Source of the DNA: JAWLCA01 sp050485905 | GTDB lineage: Bacteria; Pseudomonadota; Alphaproteobacteria; Rhodobacterales; Rhodobacteraceae | Direction: 5' to 3' | Length of the DNA: 19,859 nt | Assembly: GCA_050485905.1 (NCBI GenBank) | Contig: JBJHCH010000069.1 | Location: forward strand, 1 to 19,859 | The notes under the pieces: model-generated | What the model was told of the DNA's origin: nothing | The model's database searches: none | Seen by the model: only the letters and a program-made list of their open reading frames with translations | Part shown: positions 6,219-12,975 of the stretch, in pieces | How positions within the stretch are numbered: the first letter of the stretch is position 1 | Layout: each line of letters opens with the position of its first letter | Program-made: the position numbers and the translations under genes

Positions 6219-7817
6219 ATGCTGGACAACCGCCCCACCCTCCCGACCGAAATCGCCCGCCGGCGAACCTTCGCTATCATCAGCCACCCCGACGCCGGCA
6301 AGACCACCCTGACCGAGAAGTTCCTGCTTTACGGCGGCGCGATCCAGATGGCAGGGCAAGTGCGGGCAAAGGGAGAGGCCCGGCGCACCCGGTCGGATTT
6401 CATGCAGATGGAAAAGGACCGCGGCATCTCGGTCTCCGCCTCGGCCATGTCCTTCGATTACGGCCAGTTCCGTTTCAATCTGGTGGACACCCCCGGCCAC
6501 TCCGATTTCTCGGAAGACACCTACCGCACCCTGACCGCAGTGGACGCCGCGATCATGGTCATCGACGGCGCCAAGGGCGTTGAATCCCAGACCCGCAAAC
6601 TGTTCGAGGTGTGCCGCCTGCGCGACCTGCCGATCCTGACCTTCTGCAACAAGATGGACCGAGAGGCGCGCGAGACATTCGAGATCATCGACGAGATCCA
6701 GGAAAACCTCGCCATCGACGTCACCCCCGCAAGCTGGCCCATCGGCATGGGCCGGGATTTCCTCGGCTGCTACGACCTGCTGCGCGACCGGCTGGAACTG
6801 ATGGACCGCGCCGACCGCAACCGCGTGGCGGAATCGATCAAGATCGAGGGGATGGACGACCCGAAACTCGCCCAGCACGTCCCCGCCGACCTGCTGGAGA
6901 AACTGCGCGAGGAGGTGGAGATGGCCCGCGGCCTCCTGCCCGCCTTTGACCATGCCAGCGTGATGAACGGCTCGATGACGCCGATCTGGTTCGGCAGCGC
7001 CATCAACTCCTTCGGGGTGAAGGAACTGATGGACGGCATCGGCACCTACGGCCCGCCGCCGCAGATCCAGCGCGCCGCCGAACGCCAGATCGCGCCCGAG
7101 GAGACCGCCGTCACCGGCTTCGTCTTCAAGGTTCAGGCCAACATGGACCCCAAGCACCGCGACCGCGTCGCCTTCGTCCGCCTCGCCTCGGGCCATTTCG
7201 AGCGCGGCATGAAGCTGCTACACGTCCGCTCGAAGAAACAGATGGCCGTGACCAGCCCCGTCCTCTTCCTCGCCGCCGACCGCGAACTCGCCGAAGAGGC
7301 CTGGGCCGGCGACATCATCGGCATCCCCAATCACGGCCAGCTGCGCATCGGCGACGCCCTGACCGAGGGCGAGGCGCTGCGCTTCACCGGCATCCCCTCC
7401 TTCGCGCCGGAACTGCTGCAAACGGTCCGCGCGGGCGACCCGATGAAGGCCAAGCATCTGGAAAAGGCGCTGATGCAATTCGCCGAGGAAGGTGCGGCCA
7501 AGGTCTTCAAGCCGATGATCGGTTCCGGCTTCATCGTCGGCGTCGTGGGCGCGCTCCAGTTCGAGGTTCTGGCCAGCCGGATCGAACTGGAATACGGCCT
7601 GCCGGTGCGGTTCGAGGGGTCGCAGTTTACTTCGGCCCGCTGGGTCGCAGGGCCCAAGGCCGAGGTCGAGCGTTTCGTGAACATCAACAAGGGCCACATC
7701 GCCACCGACCACGACGACGATGTGGTCTACCTGACCCGCCTGCAGTGGGACATCGACCGGATCGAGCGTGATTTCCCCGACCTGAAACTGACAGCGACGA
7801 AGGAGATGATGGTCTGA
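6219..7817 (+). CDS. prfC: Peptide chain release factor 3
   Basis: A 532-residue translational GTPase, normal RF3 length. RF3 drives RF1/RF2 off the ribosome after peptide release. G1 is SHPDAGKTT (22-30), the switch I region MEKDRGISVS (64-73), G3 DTPGH (90-94) and G4 NKMD (144-147). The TDFMQMEKDRGIS-like segment, the RF3-typical GMGRDFLGCYDL insertion, and the C-terminal GVVGALQFEVLASRIELEY distinguish it from EF-G and LepA. The start ATG gives the standard N-terminus, with no Shine-Dalgarno visible upstream. It is transcribed alone, divergent from the SDR gene. Confidence 0.97.
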   Translation: MLDNRPTLPTEIARRRTFAIISHPDAGKTTLTEKFLLYGGAIQMAGQVRAKGEARRTRSDFMQMEKDRGISVSASAMSFDYGQFRFNLVDTPGHSDFSEDTYRTLTAVDAAIMVIDGAKGVESQTRKLFEVCRLRDLPILTFCNKMDREARETFEIIDEIQENLAIDVTPASWPIGMGRDFLGCYDLLRDRLELMDRADRNRVAESIKIEGMDDPKLAQHVPADLLEKLREEVEMARGLLPAFDHASVMNGSMTPIWFGSAINSFGVKELMDGIGTYGPPPQIQRAAERQIAPEETAVTGFVFKVQANMDPKHRDRVAFVRLASGHFERGMKLLHVRSKKQMAVTSPVLFLAADRELAEEAWAGDIIGIPNHGQLRIGDALTEGEALRFTGIPSFAPELLQTVRAGDPMKAKHLEKALMQFAEEGAAKVFKPMIGSGFIVGVVGALQFEVLASRIELEYGLPVRFEGSQFTSARWVAGPKAEVERFVNINKGHIATDHDDDVVYLTRLQWDIDRIERDFPDLKLTATKEMMV

Positions 7818-7822
7818 CACCA

Positions 7823-7839
7823 GCGCCGAACGACGGCGC
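7823..7839 (+). terminator. Short hairpin after prfC, possible terminator
   Basis: GCGCCG (7823-7828) and CGGCGC (7834-7839) form a 6-bp stem with a 5-base loop, 5 bp after the prfC stop. No T-run follows, so it would be a weak or factor-dependent terminator at best. Confidence 0.35.
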
Positions 7840-8156
7840 CCCGTTAGGGCGTCACGCGTTGGAGTTCTGCCTCGCAAATGTCTCTGAGGTATCCGGCCCC
7901 ACCACTACCGTGTGTAGGCACTCCCTCGGGCGAAAGGATCTGAACGGGAATAAGTCGAACCTAGTCTATATGCGCCCTAGCCACCGCCAGGTTTGTCCGA
8001 TCTGCGTCGGTTCATCTCTCTTTCCATTGCTCTCTCGGTCACAGCGACCATTGCGGCATTGCCTCTCCGACTGACGAACAAGCGCCCCGGCCCCTTCCCT
8101 TGACACTCATCGCGCAGCGGGCCAGCGTCGCCCGGCCTGAACCCAGTCCCAAGTAT

Positions 8157-8161
8157 GGAGA
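8157..8161 (+). promoter_or_regulatory. Ribosome binding site deciding the M20 gene start
   Basis: GGAGA at 8157-8161 lies 8 bases before ATG 8170. The earlier in-frame ATG at 8155 overlaps this site and has no Shine-Dalgarno of its own, so 8170 is the better start. Confidence 0.7.
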
Positions 8162-8169
8162 AATCCGCC

Positions 8170-9591
8170 ATGAAGAATGCCGACGTCATCTGGGACCGTG
8201 TAGAGGCGAAAACAGCGCCGTTCATCGACCTGTCGGATCGGGTCTTCGACACGCCAGAGACGTTGTATGCCGAGGTGGAATCATGCGCCGCGCATGCCGC
8301 AATGCTCGACGCAGAAGGATTTCGGGTAACGCGCAACGCGGCTGATATCCCAACCGCCGTGATGGGCGAAGCAGGGGAAGGCGGCCCGGTCATCGCGATC
8401 CTCGGCGAATACGATGCGCTCCCCGGCCTCAGCCAAGAACCCGGCGTGGCCGAACACCGGCCACTGATCGCCGGCGGCAACGGGCACGGCTGCGGCCATA
8501 ACCTGCTTGGCAGCGCGGCCTTGCTTGCAGCGACGGCAGTCAAGGACTGGCTGGCGGAGGCGGGCATCCGCGCGCGCGTGCGCTACTATGGCTGCCCGGC
8601 CGAGGAAGGTGGCGCGGCGAAGACCTACATGGTGCGCGCAGGCCTGTTCAACGACGTTGCGGCCGCGATCACCTGGCATCCGGCCAGCTATACCTGCGTC
8701 GATCACGCAAACTCGCTCGCCAACACTCGCATCGATTTCACCTTCACCGGCAAGGCCGCCCACGCCGCCGGTGCGCCGGAACTGGGGCGCAGCGGGCTCG
8801 ATGCCGTCGAACTGATGAACGTGGGCGTAAACTATCTACGCGAGCACATGCCGGACGATGCCCGCATCCACTATGCCTATATCGACGCGGGCGGGATGGC
8901 ACCAAACGTCGTTCAGGCGCGCGCAACCATCCGCCAGTTGATCCGCGCCCGCGATCTGCCGGGGCTGCAGGCGCTGGTCGCGCGGGTGCGCAAGGTTGCC
9001 GAGGGCGCTGCGTTGATGACCGAGACGAGCATGGAGTCGCGTGTATTCTCGGGTGTGTCGAACCTGCTCGGCAACCGACCGCTGGAAGAGGCGATGCAGC
9101 GCGCGCTCGATGCCCTCGGCCCGGTGCCGTTCGACGCCACCGATGAGGCGTTTGCACGAGAGATCCGCAAGACACTGACCGAGGATGACATTGCCGCCAC
9201 CTTTCGCCGCCTCGGAATCGCGCCAGATTTCGAGGCGCCGCTATGCGACTTCGTCGCCCCGCTCGACCGCCGCAGCCAGGGCGGGGATGGCTCCACCGAT
9301 GTGGGCGACGTCTCCTGGGCGGTGCCGACGGTGCAGGCGCGCGTGGCGACCTGCGCGCTGGGTACGCCGTTCCACACCTGGCAACTGACCGCGCAGGGCA
9401 AGTCGCCGATGGCGCACAAGGGGATGATCCACGCCGCCAAGGTGATGGCCGCAACGGCCCGCATCCTGATCGAGGAGCCTGCGACGCTTGCCGCCGCGCA
9501 GGAAGCGCACCGCCGTCATCTGGCCCGGACGCCCTATGTCTGCCCGATACCGGACGAGGTGCAGCCGCCCGTGGTGCGTACAGCGGCCTGA
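8170..9591 (+). CDS. M20 family amidohydrolase, AbgB-like
   Basis: A 473-residue cytoplasmic metallopeptidase-family protein with no signal peptide. Metal-binding motifs are NGHGCGHN (104-111; Cys108 and His110 as ligands), PAEEGGAAK (143-151; the Glu pair at 145-146 includes the catalytic base) and the ligand His170 in TWHPASY. The dimerisation domain includes GKAAHAAGAPELGRSGLDAVELMNVGVNYLREH, closely matching p-aminobenzoyl-glutamate hydrolase subunit B and related indole-acetyl-amino-acid hydrolases. AbgB splits p-aminobenzoyl-glutamate, a folate breakdown product, together with AbgA. No abgA or abgT is nearby, so the real substrate may be another N-acyl amino acid. It converges on hisI, with 9 bp between the stop codons. 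Confidence 0.88.
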   Translation: MKNADVIWDRVEAKTAPFIDLSDRVFDTPETLYAEVESCAAHAAMLDAEGFRVTRNAADIPTAVMGEAGEGGPVIAILGEYDALPGLSQEPGVAEHRPLIAGGNGHGCGHNLLGSAALLAATAVKDWLAEAGIRARVRYYGCPAEEGGAAKTYMVRAGLFNDVAAAITWHPASYTCVDHANSLANTRIDFTFTGKAAHAAGAPELGRSGLDAVELMNVGVNYLREHMPDDARIHYAYIDAGGMAPNVVQARATIRQLIRARDLPGLQALVARVRKVAEGAALMTETSMESRVFSGVSNLLGNRPLEEAMQRALDALGPVPFDATDEAFAREIRKTLTEDDIAATFRRLGIAPDFEAPLCDFVAPLDRRSQGGDGSTDVGDVSWAVPTVQARVATCALGTPFHTWQLTAQGKSPMAHKGMIHAAKVMAATARILIEEPATLAAAQEAHRRHLARTPYVCPIPDEVQPPVVRTAA

Positions 9592-9600
9592 GACGGCGCT

Positions 9601-9960
9601 TCAGTCATCCGGCTGCAGGATTTCGATTTCCTCACCGTCCCGCACCGCGGTGTAGAAGCAACTACGCCGATTGGTATGGCAGGCGGGACCGGTCTGATCG
9701 ACCAGCAGCAACAGGCAATCGCGGTCGCAGTCAATGCGCAGTTCGATAAGCCTTTGCACGTGACCCGAGGTTTCGCCCTTAACCCAGAATGCAGCGCGGG
9801 ATCGCGACCAATAGGTCACCTGGCCGGTTTCGATCGTCCGCGCAATCGACTCCGCCGTCATCCAGGCCTGCATCAGGACCTCGCCGCTCCGGTGGTCCTG
9901 GGCGATGGCGGGGATCAACCCCTGATCGTTGTAGCGCAGGGTCGCCGGATCAAAGGTCAT
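9601..9960 (-). CDS. hisI: Phosphoribosyl-AMP cyclohydrolase
   Basis: A 119-residue enzyme catalysing the third step of histidine synthesis, opening the adenine ring of phosphoribosyl-AMP. The start ATG 9960 has AAAGGA 8 bases upstream; a longer upstream frame reaches into the promoter region and lacks support. Key residues are visible: the Asp triad Asp77/79/81 in IDCDRDC for magnesium, and zinc Cys78, Cys94 and Cys101 in DCD, ACHTNRRS and SCFY. It is the monofunctional form, lacking the fused HisE pyrophosphohydrolase domain. It stands apart from other his genes and is divergent from the IscU-like gene, 79 bp away. Confidence 0.97.
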   Translation of the reverse strand: MTFDPATLRYNDQGLIPAIAQDHRSGEVLMQAWMTAESIARTIETGQVTYWSRSRAAFWVKGETSGHVQRLIELRIDCDRDCLLLLVDQTGPACHTNRRSCFYTAVRDGEEIEILQPDD

Positions 9961-10039
9961 CGGCGCATCCTTTCCTGATTGGCGGTCCGCGCCTAAGTAT
10001 GGCAAAACGAAACCGGGTTGAAGCCGGAGACCGCAGACG

Positions 10040-10489
10040 ATGAGCGACCCCGACCTGATCAAGCTCTACTCCGGCCGCATCCTCGCGCTTGCTGCCGATA
10101 TTCCGCACCTTGGACGCCTGCCCGAGCCGCAGGCCAGCGCACGGCGCCGCTCGCCGCTCTGTGGATCAACGGTCACTGTAGATGTCACGATGACGGATGG
10201 CTGCGTCAGCGACTACGCACAAGAGGTGAAGGCCTGCGCCCTCGGTCAGGCCGCCGCCTCGGTGGTCGGGTCGGCCATCCTTGGCCGGACGCGGGCCGAG
10301 GTGGAGCGCGCACGCGACGAGCTGCGCGCCATGCTCAAGGATGGCACCCCTCCGCCCGCTGCGCCGTTCGATGGGCTGGAGGTGCTTCAGCCCGCGCGGG
10401 AATACCGCAATCGCCACGCGTCGATCATGCTCGCGCTCGAAGCGGCGGCAGAAGCGATGGCCGAGGCCGAGAAATCCGCCTGCGCCTGA
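10040..10489 (+). CDS. IscU/NifU N-terminal-like iron-sulfur scaffold family protein
   Basis: A 149-residue protein of the NifU-N/IscU/SufU fold, which assembles and hands over Fe-S clusters. GGAGA lies 9 bases before the ATG. Two of the three usual cluster Cys are present: Cys41 in SPLCGSTVTVDV and Cys66 in ACALGQAAASVV. At the third position, near residue 126, the sequence reads RNRHASIMLALEA, so His126 replaces Cys. It lacks the Asp that normally follows the first Cys (CGS rather than CGD). It may be a carrier or a divergent scaffold. It is divergent from hisI, and no other suf/isc gene is near. Confidence 0.82.
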   Translation: MSDPDLIKLYSGRILALAADIPHLGRLPEPQASARRRSPLCGSTVTVDVTMTDGCVSDYAQEVKACALGQAAASVVGSAILGRTRAEVERARDELRAMLKDGTPPPAAPFDGLEVLQPAREYRNRHASIMLALEAAAEAMAEAEKSACA

Positions 10490-10505
10490 CAGCGCGGCCT
10501 GTCAC

Positions 10506-10541
10506 AAAAAAACCGCCGCGCGTCCGAAAGGACGGCGGCGG
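10506..10541 (-). terminator. Strong intrinsic terminator of the small SOS gene
   Basis: Read on the minus strand, a GC-rich stem (7 bp, a one-base bulge, then 5 bp) closes a TTTC loop and is followed directly by seven T (A7 at 10506-10512 on the plus strand). Arms on the plus strand are 10513-10525 and 10530-10541. It lies 85 bp after the small-gene stop. Only the minus strand has the T-run; read-through from the IscU-like gene would meet the same hairpin without it. Confidence 0.85.
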
Positions 10542-10626
10542 CGAGGTGTGGGTCGGGCCGGGCACAGGGCAGCTGCGCGCAGGTCACCACCGAATCACGG
10601 CGGCGCTGGCCGAACCGCAGGCAGGG

Positions 10627-10749
10627 TCAGGCAAACAGCGGCAGATGAAGTGTACCGAACAGGAGTGCGACAAGAGCGATAGCCCCAGCCGCATCCTGCA
10701 TCAGCGTGGGGCCGCACCGTGAAACGACTGCACGAATCTGCTGTAACAT
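10627..10749 (-). CDS. LexA-controlled 40-residue membrane peptide
   Basis: A 40-codon ORF below normal calling length. ATG 10749 has GGAGAGG 3-6 bases upstream and TGA lies at 10627-10629. The N-terminal half is polar with a net positive charge (Arg6, Arg11; the motif CGPTLMQDAAG spans residues 12-22). Residues 20-40 are a continuous hydrophobic run (AAGAIALVALLFGTLHLPLF) fit for one membrane-spanning helix. It has its own promoter flanked by two LexA boxes and a strong terminator, so it is a complete transcription unit directly downstream of recG. Size, membrane helix and SOS control resemble E. coli TisB, with no sequence similarity claimed. I recall similar short hypothetical proteins in Rhodobacterales but cannot verify this. 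Function is unknown: a toxin-like depolarising peptide or an SOS membrane regulator are both possible. Confidence 0.78.
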   Translation of the reverse strand: MLQQIRAVVSRCGPTLMQDAAGAIALVALLFGTLHLPLFA

Positions 10750-10772
10750 GGCCCTCTCCACCGTCGCTGCAT

Positions 10773-10787
10773 GTTCAGTTATTGTTC
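10773..10787 (-). promoter_or_regulatory. LexA (SOS) box over the -10 of the small gene
   Basis: GTTCAGTTATTGTTC on the plus strand is an exact GTTC-N7-GTTC, the direct-repeat LexA operator established for Rhodobacter and other alphaproteobacteria. It covers the -10 hexamer and the expected transcription start, so LexA would block initiation until RecA-driven cleavage. Confidence 0.85.
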
Positions 10788-10810
10788 TCACCGAGTCGAC
10801 CAGCTGTCAA
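10781..10810 (-). promoter_or_regulatory. Sigma-70 type promoter of the small SOS gene
   Basis: On the minus strand, TTGACA (10810-10805, perfect consensus) is followed after 18 bp by AACAAT (10786-10781, four of six matches). Transcription should begin near 10774, giving a 5' leader of about 25 bases before ATG 10749. Confidence 0.75.
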
Positions 10811-10825
10811 GAACTTATTAAGAAC
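10811..10825 (-). promoter_or_regulatory. Second LexA box abutting the -35
   Basis: GAACTTATTAAGAAC is an exact GAAC-N7-GAAC (the reverse complement form of GTTC-N7-GTTC) and touches the TTGACA at 10805-10810. A third GAAC at 10832-10835 follows after a 6-base gap instead of 7, possibly a weaker overlapping site. With the box at 10773-10787 the core promoter is bracketed on both sides. Confidence 0.85.
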
Positions 10826-10884
10826 ATAAGCGAACATAGAGTGACAATCTGGAATTTCCCGTGATTCCACCGCAGTTTCGCCGC

Positions 10885-12975
10885 TCAACCGACCGAGATG
10901 AGGCGGATGGCCTTGTCCTGCTCCATCAACCACAGCAGCACCCGCGCCGCCCGCCCGCGCGGCCCGTCGAGCGCCGGATCGTCAGCGAGCAGGCGGCGGG
11001 CATCGGATTGCGCCACAGCCATCAACCCCGCCTGACGTTCCAGATCAGCGATGCGGAATCGCGGCAGGCCCGATTGCGCGGTGCCGATCAGGTCGCCCGC
11101 ACCGCGCATCGCCAGATCCTCCTCGGCAATGCGAAACCCATCTTCGGTATCGCGAAGGGTCTTCAGTCGTCGTTCGGCACTCTCGTTGAGCGGAGGCTGG
11201 AACATCAGCAGACAGGTGGATTCAACAGCGCCGCGCCCCACCCGGCCGCGCAACTGGTGCAGTTGTGCCAGCCCGAAGCTCTCGGCCCGCTCGACCACCA
11301 TTATCGACGCGTTGGGGACGTTCACACCGACCTCGATCACCGTCGTCGCCACCAGCACCCCGGTTTCGCCCGCGACGAACCGCGCCATCGCCGCATCCTT
11401 GTCGGCATGGGGCATCTGGCCATGAACCAGACCAACCCGCCCGTCACCCAGCGCGGCGCGCAGATGCTGGAAACGCTCGGTCGCGGCGGTCAGGTCGATG
11501 ACCTCGGATTCCTCGACCAGCGGGCAGACCCAATAGGCCTGACGACCCTCTTCCAACGCGCGCGCCAGATGGGTAACGACCTCGTCCAGTCGCTCTGCTG
11601 AAACCAGCGCAGTCCTGACCGGCGTCCGGCCCGGCGGCTTCTCGTCCAGCACGGACACATCCATGTCGCCGTACTGCGCCAGCGCCAGGCTACGTGGGAT
11701 CGGTGTCGCGGTCATCACTAGGACATCCGCCGCTCCACCCTTGGCGCCCAGTTCCATCCGCTGCGCCACGCCAAAACGGTGCTGTTCGTCGATCACCGCC
11801 AGCCGCAAGTCAGCGAATTCCACTCCCTTCTGGAACACTGCATGGGTGCCGACCAGAACTCCGATATGGCCCTCTACCAGTGCCGCCAGCTTTGCCTCGC
11901 GCTCTGCCCCCTTGTCGCGGCCTGTCAACAATTGGATCTCGACGCCCGCCGCCTCGGCCAGCGGGCGCAGGCCCTCGTGGTGCTGGCGTGCAAGGATTTC
12001 GGTCGGCGCCATCAGCACACCCTGCCCGCCGGCCTCGACCGCGATTAGCAGGGCTAGGAAGGCCACCAGCGTCTTGCCCGACCCCACATCACCCTGCAGC
12101 AACCGGCTCATCCGCTGCGGCCGCGCCATGTCGGCGGCGATCTCGGCCACTGCGCGGTCCTGCGCGGCCGTGGGGCGGTAAGGCAGCGCCGCCAGCACGG
12201 GGCGGCGCAGGCGGCCATCGCCCGCGCTGACGACACCGGGCGCACGGCGGCGCGAGGCGCGGGCCAGCGCCATGGTCAACTGATGGGCCAGCAACTCGTC
12301 ATAGGCCAGCCGGGCGCGGGCCGGATGATCGGGCGCCAGATCGCCCGGTCCGTGCGGCGCGTGCGCGGCCAGAAGCGCCTGATGCCAACTCGGCCAGCCC
12401 TCGCGCGCCAACAACGCGGGATCGATCCATTCCGGCGGATCCGGGGCGCGCTGCAGGGCCGACGCGATGGCCCGCGCCATGGTCTTCTGGGTCAGGTTTG
12501 CGGTCAGGTGATGAACCGGCTCATAGGGTGGCAGGTCGTCGGCCTCTGTCACCCGCAACACATGGTCGGGATGAACCATCTGCGCCACGCCGTCGAACAG
12601 TTCGACCTTGCCGGAGATCAGCCGCCGCTGCCCGGTGGGTAGCAGCTTCTGCAGATAGTCACCGCGGGCATGGAAATAGACCAGTTGAAACTCCAGTGCG
12701 GCGTCGCGCACCATCACACGATAGGGGCGCCCCCGGCTGCGCGGCGGCATGTGGGCGCCGATCTCCACCTCTACCGTCACCGTGGTGGGCGGGGTAACCT
12801 CGCGGACAGAGGTTCGGCGCGTGCGGTCAATGCCTGCATAGGGCAGATGGAATAGCAGATCGCGCGGCCGCTCGATCCCCAGCGTGACCAAGGCTTCGGC
12901 CGTGCGCGGCCCCACCCCGTCGAGCGTTTCCAGATCCGCAAAAAGCGGAAACAGGATCTCGGGCCGTCCGGCCAT
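10885..12975 (-). CDS. recG: ATP-dependent DNA helicase RecG
   Basis: A 696-residue superfamily-2 helicase, usual RecG length, which reverses stalled replication forks and branch-migrates Holliday junctions. The N-terminal wedge/OB region covers roughly residues 55-160. Helicase motifs are QGDVGSGKT (294-302, Walker A), VIDEQHRFG (394-402, the DEQH box), MTATPIPRSL (421-430), and the C-terminal domain with VATTVIEVGVNVPNAS and QLHQLRGRVGRG, typical of RecG and Mfd. Its ATG overlaps the ligA TGA by one base (TGATG), implying translational coupling. No intrinsic terminator follows; the SOS-controlled small gene starts 136 bp beyond its stop on the same strand. Confidence 0.98.
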   Translation of the reverse strand: MAGRPEILFPLFADLETLDGVGPRTAEALVTLGIERPRDLLFHLPYAGIDRTRRTSVREVTPPTTVTVEVEIGAHMPPRSRGRPYRVMVRDAALEFQLVYFHARGDYLQKLLPTGQRRLISGKVELFDGVAQMVHPDHVLRVTEADDLPPYEPVHHLTANLTQKTMARAIASALQRAPDPPEWIDPALLAREGWPSWHQALLAAHAPHGPGDLAPDHPARARLAYDELLAHQLTMALARASRRRAPGVVSAGDGRLRRPVLAALPYRPTAAQDRAVAEIAADMARPQRMSRLLQGDVGSGKTLVAFLALLIAVEAGGQGVLMAPTEILARQHHEGLRPLAEAAGVEIQLLTGRDKGAEREAKLAALVEGHIGVLVGTHAVFQKGVEFADLRLAVIDEQHRFGVAQRMELGAKGGAADVLVMTATPIPRSLALAQYGDMDVSVLDEKPPGRTPVRTALVSAERLDEVVTHLARALEEGRQAYWVCPLVEESEVIDLTAATERFQHLRAALGDGRVGLVHGQMPHADKDAAMARFVAGETGVLVATTVIEVGVNVPNASIMVVERAESFGLAQLHQLRGRVGRGAVESTCLLMFQPPLNESAERRLKTLRDTEDGFRIAEEDLAMRGAGDLIGTAQSGLPRFRIADLERQAGLMAVAQSDARRLLADDPALDGPRGRAARVLLWLMEQDKAIRLISVG

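Larger units (their letters stand above)
7818..8169. other. 352-bp stretch with no recognised gene
   Basis: The stretch lies between prfC and the M20 amidohydrolase gene. It looks less GC-rich than its surroundings around 7860-8060. Apart from the short hairpin at 7823-7839, I see a TTGACA at 8100-8105 with no good -10 at 16-18 bp, and the ribosome binding site at 8157-8161. Short open frames on both strands have no ribosome binding sites or familiar motifs. No tRNA, riboswitch or insertion-sequence end could be established. It probably holds the promoter of the downstream gene and may contain a decayed remnant or small RNA. Confidence 0.4.

Noticed and set aside
7892..7904. TCCGGCCCCACCA resembling a tRNA 3' acceptor end
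   Set aside because: No T-loop TTCGA motif, anticodon arm or matching 5' acceptor strand precedes it.
7921..7949. Stretch CTCCCTCGGGCGAAAGGATC loosely resembling the 3' part of a glycine riboswitch
   Set aside because: The 5' stem partner and the conserved CGCCGAAGG-type core are missing, and the downstream gene is not a glycine-metabolism gene.
8100..8128. TTGACA at 8100-8105 as the promoter of the M20 gene
   Set aside because: No acceptable -10 occurs at 16-18 bp spacing, so it is not listed as a promoter.
10773..10835. LexA boxes as regulators of recG
   Set aside because: They lie downstream of the recG stop on the minus strand, so they can only serve the small gene.
10861..11601. 246-codon plus-strand open frame starting near the recG end
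   Set aside because: It is a shadow of recG with no ribosome binding site or motif.
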